Below are positions 22,460-35,700 of a stretch of 64,000 nucleotides of DNA, piece after piece. The DNA comes from Rotaria sordida. Its lineage: Eukaryota > Rotifera > Eurotatoria > Philodinida > Philodinidae. The DNA is taken from NCBI GenBank assembly GCA_905250125.1, contig CAJNOL010000276.1, positions 85,900 to 149,899 of the forward strand, written 5' to 3'. Made by a program: the position numbers and the translations under genes. A model generated the notes under the pieces. The model saw only the letters and a program-made list of their open reading frames with translations, made no database searches and was not told the DNA's origin. Numbering within the stretch: position 1 is the stretch's first letter; each line of letters opens with the position of its first letter.

Positions 22460-24079
22460 ATGGCCATAGAGCTGCAACACAAAAACTCAGACAATACTCA
22501 AGCTGCATTGGACGACAATAGTCTGTCTGATGAAGGTGATCGACGAATCGTTGAACTCGGTTACGAGCCCGTCTTCAAACGTGAATTCGGTAGGCTTTCT
22601 TCATTTTCCTTTGCCTTCGCCATTTCTGGTCTCTACGCTACAATTGCAACGACATTTATCTATGGTTTGCAGGCGGGTGGTGCACCGGCACTCGTTTGGT
22701 GTTGGCTAATTGCCGGTTCAGGGTGTATGTGCATTGCACTGAGTGTCGCTGAGCTCGTTTCTGCCTATCCAACGTCGGGTGGACTCTATTTCACGTTGAA
22801 ATATCTTGTTCCGATTGAACATGTTCCGTTGACGGCGTGGCTCTGCGGTTGGTTAAATCTTCTCGGGCAAGTCGCTGGAGTTGCTTCGGCAGACTATGGA
22901 TGTTCACAGCTTCTACTTGCTGCAATCAGTATGGGCACAGAATTTCGTTATCAGCCAACTGCTGGACATACCGTTGGTGTCATGGCTGCGATTATTATTC
23001 TTCACGGCTTTATCAATAGTCTCAGTACGAAATGGCTTGATCGAATTACAAAATGGTATGCCATCTTTCATCTAGCCGTTTTATTATCGGCAAGTATCGT
23101 CTTGTTGGTATATCAAAAAGAAAAACACTCGGTGAAGTACGTGTTCGTTGAAATTCAACCACATAGTGGCTGGAGTCCCGTTGGATTCTCGTTCCTCTTT
23201 GGATTCCTCTCCGTTGCCTGGGCAATGACAGACTATGATGCAACAGCACATATTGCAGAAGAAATTCAGAATGCAGCTGTACGTGCTCCACAAGCAATTG
23301 CATCTGCTCTCTCTCTCACCTACATTCTCGGTTTCCTCTTCAACATTGTTCTCGCCTTCACTATGGGAGACATTGCCAATCTTCTGTCCTCTCCAACAGC
23401 TCAACCATTTGCTCAGATCTTCTACAACGTACTCGGTGCAACGGGTGGCATTCTCTTTACACTCTTTGCCTTCATCATTCTGAATTTCTGTGCTATTGCA
23501 GCTCTTCATGCAAATGCACGAACGATCTTTGCTTTTTCGCGTGATGAACTTCTGCCGTTTTCAAAAGTTTGGATTCGAATCAATAGTTACACTCAGACTC
23601 CTCTGATTGCCGTTTGGCTAAATGTTATTCTTGCTGTAGGTATCAATCTGGTTGGACTTGGTTCCTATACGGCCATTGCAGCAATCTTTAATGTTTGTGC
23701 AATTGCACTTGATTGGAGTTACTGTATACCGATAATTTGTAAGTTGATCTATGGCCCTGAAACAGGAGGATATATTCCTGGACCATGGAATTTAGGAAAG
23801 TTTTCGACGCCGATCAACTATTTGTCAGTGATCTGGACGTTGTTTGTCACAATTATCTTTTTGATGCCAACAAATCGACCGGTGACAGTAGAGAATATGA
23901 ACTATGCAGTTGTCATTCTCGTAGGAATTCTTACGTTTGCAATGATCTATTGGTTTGTTGGTGGTGCACGAAAATACTATATTGGACCGCGTACCAAACA
24001 CCAGAACCAGAAAGAAGAAGATAATATTATTGAGTTGGTTTCGTCTCCGTATGAAAAAGACCAAGAAACTAAATTTTGA
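22460..24079 (+). CDS. APC-family amino-acid/GABA permease, fungal type, intronless
   Basis: A single 539-codon frame. After a polar N-terminus, residues about 40-60 (VFKREFGRLSSFSFAFAISG) begin the first membrane segment in the manner of the fungal amino-acid/choline and GABA permease subfamily. About 12 hydrophobic segments follow, with the family-typical stretches GGAPALVWCWL, ELVSAYPTSGGLYF (substrate-binding Ser-Gly-Gly), AWAMTDYDATAHIAEEI, RTIFAFSRDELLPFS and a cytosolic charged tail. It should be a proton-coupled importer of amino acids or related amines at the plasma or vacuolar membrane; the substrate cannot be read from sequence. The ATG sits in TAACGATGGCC, a good start context. 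It has no introns, while its neighbour has seven, and looks GC-richer than its surroundings. Both suggest acquisition from a fungus or bacterium. Confidence 0.85.
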   Translation: MAIELQHKNSDNTQAALDDNSLSDEGDRRIVELGYEPVFKREFGRLSSFSFAFAISGLYATIATTFIYGLQAGGAPALVWCWLIAGSGCMCIALSVAELVSAYPTSGGLYFTLKYLVPIEHVPLTAWLCGWLNLLGQVAGVASADYGCSQLLLAAISMGTEFRYQPTAGHTVGVMAAIIILHGFINSLSTKWLDRITKWYAIFHLAVLLSASIVLLVYQKEKHSVKYVFVEIQPHSGWSPVGFSFLFGFLSVAWAMTDYDATAHIAEEIQNAAVRAPQAIASALSLTYILGFLFNIVLAFTMGDIANLLSSPTAQPFAQIFYNVLGATGGILFTLFAFIILNFCAIAALHANARTIFAFSRDELLPFSKVWIRINSYTQTPLIAVWLNVILAVGINLVGLGSYTAIAAIFNVCAIALDWSYCIPIICKLIYGPETGGYIPGPWNLGKFSTPINYLSVIWTLFVTIIFLMPTNRPVTVENMNYAVVILVGILTFAMIYWFVGGARKYYIGPRTKHQNQKEEDNIIELVSSPYEKDQETKF

Positions 24080-24225
24080 AACGGTTCTGTATATTTAAGA
24101 GTCATGGTTCTTTTTTGTCGTGATCTCATCTTCTTTAGATCTTTTTTAGATATCTAAAAACTAATTTTAGTAAATTGCCAAAAAAAAAAATAACAACTTC
24201 ATATAGCAACAACAAACTACAGACA

Positions 24226-24323
24226 GGGTACGAGTGTGGGTCTGGGTGTGGTGGGTGTGGGTGTGAGTCGCCGCTTCAACAACACTCACATACACTAACA
24301 TCCACACCCATACCCACACACAC
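24226..24323. repeat. Telomere-like hairpin array 4
   Basis: About 50 bases of TGTGGG/TCTGGG units, a short loop (CGCCGCTTCAAC), then CACTCACATACACTAACATC and ACACCCATACCCACACAC. Lies 147 bp after the permease stop. Confidence 0.8.
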
Positions 24324-24329
24324 AATGGT

Positions 24330-24620
24330 GAAATTGTCTGATTGTCTGAATTTCTGAGTTGAAAATATCTGATTGGTTCGTGAAAAATGAACTTTGACCG
24401 TCGTATTTCTTTCTTTTATAGTCTTAATTATAAATTAGCGTCTGCAGCTATTTTCTATTGAATAAATCGCATTTGCATGCTCACTGGTTTGAACAGACCA
24501 AAAAATCATACATTTTTCGATTATAAGACCTTTTCTCTGAGAAAAGTGAGCTATCAAACAAGTTTATTACACACAAACCATTTATATATATAAGTAAAAA
24601 CAGGCCGAAATCAATTCCAT
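24330..24620. other. Short intergenic stretch between convergent genes
   Basis: Non-coding. The permease (plus) and the UNC-93-like gene (minus) converge here. Confidence 0.4.
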
Positions 24621-24624
24621 ATCA

Positions 24625-26720
24625 TTAGTCCTGATTAATTACCGCACCTGGATGTCGTGCGTGTTGTTTCCATCGTACATGAATTTCGATGATACCATAT
24701 AAAATCATGCTCACTGTTAAAAATACAAAAAGAATGATTAGTGTAAGCTCAATCGTTATGTAGCTAGCATACTAAATAAAAAATTAAATAAATTATTTCT
24801 TTTTTAAATACAAAACAGTATGAGAAATATTTACACCGTAAGTAACAAGAGAACCAATTGCTTTCCAAAGACGATATTTTGCTATAGCACTTGAATCAGT
24901 TTCTGAATAAAGGACGGTATAAGTAGCTAAAAGAAAAGAATAATCAATGACAAGATCGATATGACATAAAAAAGAATTATACCAGCGACTTGTGATTGCC
25001 AAACAGCACTAGCAACACCCCAAACACCAGCAATAATAAATAGGACATACATTTGATCTTCAAGTGGTTTCCAAAAGTACATGACCATAATCGACGCATA
25101 ATTAAGTATAGCAGCGATTAAAAAACATCCGATTCTACCAATGTATTTAACAAGATCACCAAAGATATAACTACACAATGCATTACATATACCACTACAG
25201 ATCATTACGAGGCCAATATAGCTATTTACAAACATAAAATAGATTCAGATTTCATTTTAATTACATAGCATGGAGAAACTATCAGATATATATTAATTTT
25301 ATTGGGAGACTTATGAATGGCTTACAGCTGTCATTTCCCGCAATACAAAATCTGTTCCTCAAAAATATTCTTAACAATGTTGAGTAGGAAATTATATGTA
25401 AGACTCTTACCGAATACCAACAAGACAAGTAACGAATGCCTAAAATAATAGATTTAAAAACTAATCTTGTCTAAAAATATTTCCGTACTCGGGTAAATTG
25501 TGCAACTAAAAAAGCATTTTCAACTGTAGTCCACATTGTTAATGGAATAAGAAATAATTGATCAATATTTTTCCATCGAAATAAAGATTGAACAACTTCA
25601 AGACTTCTTTTTAATGACTGTGCAACAGGTTCTATAAAATAAAAATATTTTTTTTTTCATTCATATGTGCTTAAAATCATTATTTACGTGGTTTGCTGGG
25701 TCGAATTTGATCAAGTAACAACAAGAGAATCATTGACACAATACCCATCCCAACAAATACTCCACACAAAACATAACGCTTCAATTCATAAAAATTACTA
25801 ATAAAATAAATAGTAAACAAAATCAAACTATTTACCGTTAAGTTACTAACATCCGGAGCTGTATCAGTTTTGTTCTTTGATAATGGATCAAAATAAACGC
25901 CACAATTAAATTTCTCTGGATTATTTGATTGATTAAGTATAAAATAGGATATTAAATTTCCCCAAATAGTACTTGTACCAAAAACAGCAAAGAAAATTCC
26001 AAAAAATAAACTAACAATATCTGCAACTTTTTTTTGTTTATGATGCGCATGATAACGTGCAATACAACTTAGATAAGTTGCTTGGCATGTCCACAATGGT
26101 GCAGAAGCAAGACCAAGACAAGCTGCACCTAAAAGAAAATAAATCTGTCGGTTTAATAATTCATCAAAGAAAATACTAACCGATATACATAAATATTGGT
26201 GTAGCCCGAATATTAGCACTTATATATAAAATATAAGCAATTTCACCGATAATAATAGTCCATTTAAGTCCAAAAACATCAGTTGAAATACCCGTAAGAA
26301 AAATTGCACTAAACTATATATAATAATAGTAATATTTTTCTTTATTAGCAAAGATTATTAGAATATACTTACTAATATAGCAATATTGAGAACAATAAGA
26401 GCATTAACACCAACATTACCTTTTGCATTTAAACTTGATTGAAGTGATAATATGCCATGAAAGGCTGTGTACATTATTAGAAATCCTAATGAGATAATTA
26501 TTAAATTTTTATAGACTTGTCGAATTGGAAACAGTTTGATATGTTCATCATTCTCATTGGTTTCATGGATGACTATCGGTACAATAGAAGATACAGAAGT
26601 ATAAAAATCAACAGCAACACTATCAACAATTGAATTAGTTCTTGATCGATTTTCACTTGTTAAACTTGTAAATGATAATTCTTTTGGTATAATTTCAGCT
26701 GCATTTTCTATATCAGTCAT
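24625..26720 (-). CDS. UNC-93-like major-facilitator protein, 8 exons
   Basis: Exons on the minus strand: 26720-26373, 26313-26181, 26128-25688, 25631-25489, 25439-25411, 25221-24983, 24926-24835 and 24771-24625. All introns are GT...AG, mostly 49-63 bp, one of 189 bp; exon 5 is only 29 nt. The product has a polar N-terminus (from MTDIENAAEI), then about 11-12 membrane segments. UNC-93 signatures are the first membrane block FLIMYTAFHGILSLQSSLN, GLKWTIIIGEIAYILY, ASAPLWTCQATYLS, FFGIFFAVFGTSTIWGNLIS, VENAFLVAQFTRAFV and TYTVLYSETDSSAIAKYRLW. UNC-93 relatives act as regulators of potassium channels or as trafficking chaperones; the exact role here is unknown. It appears intact. The frame extends upstream of 26720 without another ATG. 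Confidence 0.85.
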
Positions 26721-26741
26721 CGTATTGTCTTCGATGTGCAA

Positions 26742-28990
26742 GTATAATGACTAAAGAATTGGTAAGAAAGACTAAAATTTGTGTAAGAGATAATAGTGTA
26801 AAGAACAAAGAATGAACTTTAACCTTGACAAAAATGACTCATATTATCTGCACTCACACCACGCTGTTTTGTAAGAATGATACTTAATACCTATGTGGTT
26901 GTTTATATGTTATGTTTTACACTTTTCTTTTGATTTGAAGAAAGATTTAAAAAAATAGCAAAGACATTTTTCTAATAAATATCCATTGATTTCTTTATTT
27001 TGACATAATTATATTTCAATAAAAAATTTTCAAAAGTTTCTTGTTTTATTAAATGTTCTATCTCTTGGTGAATCTTGTAAACGTTATTTGGTATTCGATG
27101 AGGATGGAGTCTCTTGAGCTGACTTATGAGCTAAAGGTAAGGGTGAGGGTATAACATCAGTTATTGGTCGTGTTATAGGTTGATAATGATTGTATAAGAT
27201 CGAAAATTTCCCGTATTAGACGAAAATAAATCATTTGAAATTATACTACATAATATTGTCTATATAAAAAATTAACTAAAATCTCCAAATTACACATACA
27301 TTCTTTTTGACATTAGGAAAAGAGAAATCTGAAATTCTATTTAATAATCTACAAGAAATAAATCAATATCAACAAATGGTCTGTCACAACATCAATAATA
27401 TAATCATTGAATTACTTAGACATTGTTCAATATCAAGACAAGTCAACATATATGATATGGTTATAATAGTAAAGAAGAAGGAAGATGAGAAACTCATGAA
27501 GTCGAATAAGATACAGATGATATTTTATAAGTATGCACCTCTATTGATGATGAAATTTGTATTGATATGAATACTAATGTCCATTTCAGAGATAGATGAC
27601 CGTGGATACTTTTTTGAATAACTTCAGAATAACAAGAGATAAAGGTTAGTGATTTTTAAGGGTGTGAGCGTGGGATATAGGAGTGAGTGTATGCGTGCGA
27701 GTGTATCCTCCCTTTATCCAAACACCCACATCTATATCAACACGCTTGAAGCATCTTCTCTCTATTGCTCTAACATCGAAATATATTCGTATTCATGAAA
27801 AAAGGAGATCACAATCTGATGCTACACAGTTATGACTGAGTACTTGTAAGGAAAATTCTATTTGTACAACAAACGCGGCACATATTGTCATTGTGTGAGA
27901 ATGATGACTTGTGGATTTGCAGCAAATTGATGGGTAGTTGTATATTGTTTCATTTGAGTCTCGATTATTTGATGCAGTAGAGGCAGCAGATGGAATATGA
28001 TCAAGTGCAACTAATACGTTTATGTTGTACGCGAAATCGATTTTTCGTTTATAATCATCATGAATCTGCCGATGATGTACGATAAATCGATTGCGGGTTA
28101 CAAGGGATCTGTAGTGATCAAACAAGTAGTGATTTTCAGGAACTTTATTCTAGATGAAGGAATCATGATAGTGAACACCAACGATCTCGATTGTTCAATC
28201 TGGTGAATCGTATCATATTGAAATCTATTTTAGATATGACATTCACTGTCGAAAATGAGCTCATTGTGGATGTGTGTCCTCATAACGACATTCAAGCAAA
28301 GTACTCATTTTTTGAGATAATATTGATCTGATCTTCATATTTATTTTCTCAATCGCTCGTTTCATTTCACGAGAACAGTAGTACTTGGATGAGATGTTGT
28401 TATGGCTCTATATTTGACGATAGAATTCATTCGATTCAGAAAGGAAACATTTATATTTTAGTAACTGACTTAAAGATTAATTTACGATCAAATTCTAAAA
28501 TCGTTGATATGACGTGAACAAATTATGAATATATTTTCATTTTTTTAACCTTTATTTCATTGCAAAAAAAAGCATTTACTATCACAGAAACATCTTTTAG
28601 ATCTACAAAAGTGTCGTTCACAACACTATTGTAAGTAGAGAACGCGGTGAACTGAAAAAGAATCTTGTTGATTCTATATGTGATTAAGATTCTTCATAAT
28701 ATTTTTAACTCAAATATTCTTCTAATACACTCGTTGCCAGAGAAGGAATCGCAAGTTTAAACAATTTTTCTGATCCACCATAAATCAAATTTTCCGAGTT
28801 GAAAATTTCGACTATCTTTTAAATACGTGCTACAAGTAGGTCCCATCCTAGTAAAGGTATGCTTTAAGAATGATATTCTCGATTTGAAAAATTATGAATG
28901 GCAGCCATGCGTCGATTGGCACAGACACGTCGATGATAGGCCACGACTAGATTTGATCCATATTCGTAAATCATCATGAAATCTTGTTCT
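26742..28990. other. Intergenic stretch
   Basis: Contains the weak array at 27659. Frames at 27307-27570 and 27793-28125 have no recognisable features. Nothing else supported. Confidence 0.4.
27659..27745. repeat. Telomere-like hairpin array 5 (degenerate)
   Basis: GGGTGTGAGCGTGGGATATA and further GTG-rich units, then ACACCCACATCTATATCAAC. More decayed than most members. Confidence 0.55.
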
Positions 28991-29087
28991 GGGTGTAGGT
29001 GAGGGTGGGTGTGGGTGTGAGTATAGGTATGCTATGATTCTCTCTTGAATACATACTAACACCCACACTCACACATACCCCACACCT
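28991..29087. repeat. Telomere-like hairpin array 6
   Basis: GGGTGTAGGTGAGGGTGGGT plus further units, loop with TGATTCTCTCTTGA, then ACACCCACACTCACACATAC and CCCCACACC. Confidence 0.78.
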
Positions 29088-29550
29088 TTACTATTACATA
29101 CTTACTCATCATTCAAACAATGAATTAATTTCATCAGAAAGAATAACATCTAAAGCATGTAAACAAAATTAAAAATCACAAATTTCTTAACAGAGCCTAT
29201 CTGTGAATATTGAACTAATAAATCTTAGCACAAAAATACGTGTAATAAATAAAAATAAATATGAATAGAATATTTAAAAGAATTTCTCATATACTGGCAA
29301 GTCCTTGATCAATGTCGTTTGTTGTTCATCACATAAGAAACATCTAAGCTAAAGATAAAAAAAGTTTGTTAAATAATATTTATTCATTAATATTACTTAG
29401 TCATCATTAAAATGATGAATCAATATCACGGAAAAGAAAAAAATCGAAAACACGTGAAAAAAAACTAATATAATGATTTATCAAGCACACGTACCTAACA
29501 GACATTAAACTGATCTGTCTTTTGTACCACATAAAAAACAAATCAGAAAT

Positions 29551-29611
29551 AGGGTGTGGGTGTGGGCGTGGATGTGGATGAGATTCTTTGCTTCATCCAC
29601 ACCCACACCCT
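29551..29611. repeat. Telomere-like hairpin array 7 (near-perfect)
   Basis: A G-rich arm of about 25 bases (AGGGTGTGGGTGTGGGCGTG) pairs with ATCCACACCCACACCCT. The loop GATTCTTTGCT is closed by GATGA/TCATC. The core is identical to that of array 16 at 50301. It lies 178 bp past the 3' end of the NACHT gene. Confidence 0.85.
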
Positions 29612-29788
29612 CAAGTGTTCAGATAAGCATAATAGAAGAAATCTTTTGTAAATAGCAAAAAAGAGGAGGTATTTTATTCTCTTACTAGAAACGCATACAG
29701 AAATAATTTGAAAAAAGATAGTTGCATCACTTCTAAGCACAGAAAAACATATAATGTGACAGAAAAATAGAGAAAAAGAAGAGGTCTT

Positions 29789-32700
29789 TCATTGAGACTC
29801 TGTATCAATGTCAATTTTGTTGACATTTTGATTTAGAGAAATGCTAAAGGGCATATATATAGGTATCTCTTCAATTGCTATAAGATAGTCAGCTTCCACC
29901 TCATCCGGCGTTAATATCGGAATCAATTCTTTATCCTCTAAAGGACCTAGACAAGTCAACTGCAGTAAGAGGGATCGAAGATGCTCGTCTAGAGATTTGT
30001 CTGATTTCTTTTTCGGTATACACAAGATCTGTTTCGATAAAGGATCATTCAAAACACTTTCCAACAATTCACATACTTCGACTGATGATAAGGTTTGCCA
30101 AAGAGCTAATTTGACAAGCCAATGAGCGGCTAGATATCTTTGAATTATCGAAGGAGATTTTATATACCAAAATAAAATTTCGATATTGTCTCGATACTCT
30201 ATTGATCGAGTGTACCGCAAGATTTTCGATTGAATTTCAGTAAAGTCATCCAGACATGCTGTAAATACCATGTCGATTAGATCAGGTGTACCTTCACGAA
30301 TATTCTCGTACAAAGTAATACATATGTTACGTTGTTTAGCAGAACTTTTCTTGCTCACTTGATAGAATGCTGTTAAAAATTTTTCCTGACCAAAAGTGCT
30401 CGCACATATTGCTTGACACAATACTCCTAACTGTTTGTTTAAATATAACCACTGTACAATTTGTAAGAAACATGGGCGCGGTTCGACGAATTCTTTCACT
30501 TCAGTATCAGCAGACAAAAATATATACAAATCAGACACAAATTGATCGATGAGCTGTGGTAAAAACTGATAAATTAATTCAATCGTGAGGTTCAACCATT
30601 CCTTACGCTTCGATAAATCAAAGAGATAACTCGTATTGATCATAAAGTACGAATAGAGATCATGAATGTTCACCTCTAAACGAGCTTGCATCTGGTCGAA
30701 TGTATCCTCTTCAATGATCATACGAGATAAATAACAAGCAGCTGCACACGAACGCATTTTTTGCGATTTTGACGTATCCTTCCAAAGACTCCGAAGACAT
30801 TTGTCTAGATTAGGATCGGATTTATATTCTTTGCTTATATCTTGTGTTAATGCCCACAGATGGGCAATGAGGACGTCATCCGACATCAATTTTGCCCCAT
30901 TGGAGAATGGGACAGTTTCAATGGATGAGATATCACAATGAAACAACATATTATTCATTAAAATATCATCATGCTGATGACCATGTAAACTCCACGCATA
31001 AATAACTGCTCGTTGTGTATAAGGTAAACCTGAGTCATACAAGAACTGTAAGAAACTAAAAAAGCTCTCATTCTGCTCCCACTGATGAATATCAATTGTA
31101 CGAACTAAATGTATTAAAGTAGTGGCAATATATTGATCCGAAGAAGGAATCGGATCGCTCAGCAATGTGCGTATACGAACTTCGTAGAAAGAAACAGTTG
31201 TGTCTGAGAATAAAGAGATCATTTGAAAGAAAGATATATGTGAGAATTCTTCGTTTTTCATTGGAATTTCATGACGTCGATGTTCTAATTTCAACAAAGA
31301 TTCCATCTCGTCAACAGAAGAAATTTTAAATGTTTGCAGGGTACTGTCTAATGAAGTCGCATGTAGCTTTTGAAGTAAGGACCATAGTGATGGCGACCAG
31401 CTTCTGTATGGAATATAATGATTCGAATGGGACCATCGAATGAAACACGCTCGAGCACTACGACGAATTTTATCGATTGCACTGAAAAGTGATTTCTCGA
31501 GAATACTTTCAACAATCTTTTGGATTCTTGATGTCAGTCTTTTTTCACTTCGGACAAATAAGAAAACAGCCAAGAGAGCAAATTGACAGCGACAGGGATC
31601 ATCATAGAATTTTAAAAAGTCTTCAAACATTGGACGATCTTTATTTTCGAAATCAAAGCAACATTTAAGGTCTTCAAAAGGAATTTCTATTTCTCCGATG
31701 AATTTTGATGATAAATTTACGCAGATAAATCTTGTAGCATGATGGGGAAATATGTCTCTAACAGATGTCCACAATCTCTTGAATTGTTCTTTTAACAAAG
31801 GATTTACGGATGTATCTGGTAATTCTCCTAAGCGGGTTATTTCTTGGGCATCCACTGCTAATTCAGCGAGGTACATTTGTGAGATCAAAGGAACAATATG
31901 CGTGCCATCAAGCGAAGCTTGTGAGCGAAAATACTGCGTAAAGATCAAGGAATTCATCTGGAGGATATTGGGTAAAGCTGCCCTCCAGATGAATGTATCA
32001 GGAAAAAAGCCCGAATTTATTCGCCATATCGACTTAACTGCTCGAAAAACCGTTTCTTGATCTTGAATCTCGTTCTCATCTTTTGGTATACGAAGGAAGC
32101 TTAATAGAATATTCTTCCATAAGTGTTGCACTGGTCCATGTATCTGTCCTCCTGCTCCAACAAGTGAAACAAGTACAAACGCAGCAAAAAAACTGGGCAA
32201 ATCATCAGGAAGATTCCCCAACTCGTGAAATAATTTCTCCATGATTTCATCAAAGTGATCCATCTCGAGCCATCGACGAGCAAATCGACCTAGATATTGA
32301 AACGAAAGCACTCTGAGGATTGGATCATCAATCTCTTTAGCTGCTTTTTTGGCATCTTCGAGGAGCTCATTTGTCTTAGGCATTGCTACACTGAGATAAG
32401 CAAATGTAATCGACACAGAAAACATTCGAAGATCGGTTCTCCTTTGATCAGCATGATTCAAGGTGTCCAACATTCGATGCTGCTCTTTCTCTAACTCATT
32501 TTCTACGGAACTGCTTAGCTTAACATGCACGAAATCATATAGAAATGCAGGCAGCAAAGTTGAGTTCATTTTTTCTTTTACTATCTGTAGAAGTGCTATT
32601 GAGGCACTATCCAAATTATACTTGCCAATCTGTTGATTCAGTACAAAAAGAAGAAGAACGGAGCGGATTAGGGGCATTCCAGAAAATGATGTCATTGTAA

Positions 32701-35700
32701 TATTGTCGTATACAGATAAGAAGACTTCGTTTAAAAGTACTACAATGGGTAAAGTTCCGATGTTGTACGTATTCGTGTCTCGACTAAGGCGATTCGTCAG
32801 AATAAGTCTTTCACATAGAGGCTGCAATGGTTCAGGAACGAATGAGACTAAAAAGAATGGTTGCTTCTGCAATAGAAGATATATATGATTTTCTGTTGAC
32901 CACTTTGCTATATCTTCTTGTTTGTCTCGAATACAAAGTTCTCCAATCAATCGTAAAAATCGAGACGAATAGCATTCATTATCTTGGAGCGAAAGTGATA
33001 AAGAAATAGGTGCGATGTCCTTTGTTAGTGGCGTTGTTAGCCGAGTGTGCGCTGTCGCAATAGCAATCACCAATGATTCAAGATTTTTTGAATTGGTTCC
33101 AAGACTTCGAAGTTTTTCAAAAATAGTGCTAGCATATTCAATCGATGGATGATCTTCATCATTAGTCGCACTGAATTGTTTCATGATCAATGAATACGAA
33201 CGACGCATATGATATAGATTGAGTTTCAACCGATAGAGCGCACGAGGAAGTGCCTTATAGTTCTTGAGATATCGATAAGAACCAAGTTGTTCAACACCTC
33301 GCATACAAATGAGTACAACAAAGGCATCGACAACTTGTCGCGAGACATCGCTTGTAGACGCATTAAGAATGATTTCCTCACACTCATGAATGAGAAATGG
33401 TGTACCCGCAAGAGGATCATCCAGGAACTGTATACACGAGAAATATGAAAGCAAAATGTTCGCAAGCGGTGTTGACCGACGCAATGTCATTGGATTAAAT
33501 TGTATTTGGATACGAGAATCTTTTCTCGCTAGACGAAAATCACCACAAAGAGCTATCACAACTGAGAAAAACAAAGGATGCATGCTATCGGCAGTTAGAT
33601 TAAATTTCAAAAAAGTGTCTGTAAGCATATCCTTAGCATATATATCTACGGATTTATCTGTAGAAAATATCTTGCGTAAAGCAAAATCAGCAAGAATCTC
33701 TACATCTTTCTCTATTCCGTTCGTTGACTCAATAGCCCAAAGTATAGAAATGGGTAACCAATCTGGCAAGTTCCAGTCTTTCCAATCGAGATAAATCGAG
33801 TGGAACACTAGTCGACAAACAAATTCAACGTACATCGATTGTTGCAAAAGCTCCATCATCAAATTAGAAGGCAGAGACATTTTGCTGAAGCCTTGCTGAA
33901 GATATCCTAAGAACAGCTTATCATACTTCAGAGAAAGAAATAATCGATCTACAACAGCTAATTGTAACGGACGAGAAAGTTCGCCGAGCTGAGTGGTCAG
34001 AAAGAGAAGTCCCACTGGCAGTGATCCAATGTGTTTATCAATGAGTATTGTAAAAAAGGCATTCGAGTCTACTGCTGTCCATTTCCACTGGAGCCATTGA
34101 ATGACTAGGGTGAACGGTTCGTAATAGTTAGGCTTCATCATATGAGTGACAAAGTTATCTGCCATGGACAAAGGTGAAATGTGCATTGTCTTATCAATTC
34201 TAGATTGTACGAGAGTTAGCGCGACAAAGTATTCCTGAAATGTGCGATGAACAAAACCGTATGCGTCTAATCCGCGGGATGCTACAAAACCCATATTCGA
34301 ATTTAACAAGCTTATAAACTCATCGACTTGCACTTTCAACAAAGCCTTAGCATTAAAGATATTTTCGCGCTTATGGAAAGAACGAAGTGCTAATGTACTC
34401 AACCGAGTCAAATCAAATTTGTCGATCACGCCCGAAGGACAATTATTGTGCAGCTCAACAGCAAGATCACATAGAATCCATCGAAGAGTTTTATAATCTA
34501 AGTGAGATGCGTGCGATGATGATAATGTGTTTAGCACGCCTTCCACTGTCATTTCATAGAGACCAATGCGGTGCATCGCTTGTATGCGATGTGTTTCATT
34601 GTAACAGATGGGAAACGCCAAGGCAAACAGCATCGGATGAGACCACACCTTCTCTCCCATGCAATCAAACATCTCCTTTACTTTTTTTTCCTTTTCTACT
34701 GTAACCACTTCTAGTTTTTCTTTATCGAATGAACTGTCAATCTGATTGATTGAGTTGATCCATTGAAGAAGATTTTGATGAATAAAAGTCAACCAGTGAT
34801 CAAGAAAAAATTGAAATTCTGTTTGATCCATCGGCTGGAGAATCCAGTGAGAAAATTGCTGACCTCTTAATGGAAATAGATGATAGCCAACAATACGGGA
34901 TGTTACAATAACCTGATTTCCATCGTGATATTGAGGCTCTTTACTAGAGAACCCTCCGTCATGTAAAGTCGCCTCATGATCATCGACACAAATAAAGCTC
35001 GATGATCGAATATTTTCATTTACAAATTTTTGAATAGAATCTACAACTTTTTTTCTCTGGCGATTATCAGACAACTCGTCGAGACCATCGAAAAGGACGA
35101 ATGCATTTCCGTGATGAATAAATTCTCTCACGATTTGAGCATTTTCACTAGTCATGTAAGCATGTCCGAACCATGTATGCCGACCAATATAGTCGAGCAC
35201 TGTCGACAAGGGATTTAACTCTAACCATGTGGATAATTCTTCTACTCGTATTAAAATAGGTAGCCGCATTATGAGAGCTCTTATGCGCAATTGATTATTT
35301 GTTTCCTCGTTTTTCTCATTCGTAGACGATTCTTCTTCTCGTTTATATAAAAGCTCTGCATGCAGCCTTGTCAATGAACGTAGACACGTAGTCTTTCCGC
35401 TGCCTGGATCTCCAAGAACTACTGACCAACGATGGTTATAAGGAATGGAACCTATACGCGTTTTCGAAGCCAATTGCTTCAAGAAAGGATCGGTAGTAGA
35501 TGGTATGAAAGGTTCCTGCTCTGTTTCTGCTCTTGAGTGTGAAACAATAGAGTCTGCACGAAGTACACATCTTCGAACTCTTCTAGAAATCGACGCTTGA
35601 AGGGATATCTCTATCTCGAGCGAGTTATTTTTGGTAGATGCACTGCTATTGGTTAATTTTTCTGAAACCTCTGCATTACCCAGTGCGCTTTTCAGAAACT

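Noticed and set aside
23046..24064. Frames on the minus strand and in other plus frames of the permease
   Set aside because: Shadows of the real gene; Ser/Arg-rich composition of antisense reading.
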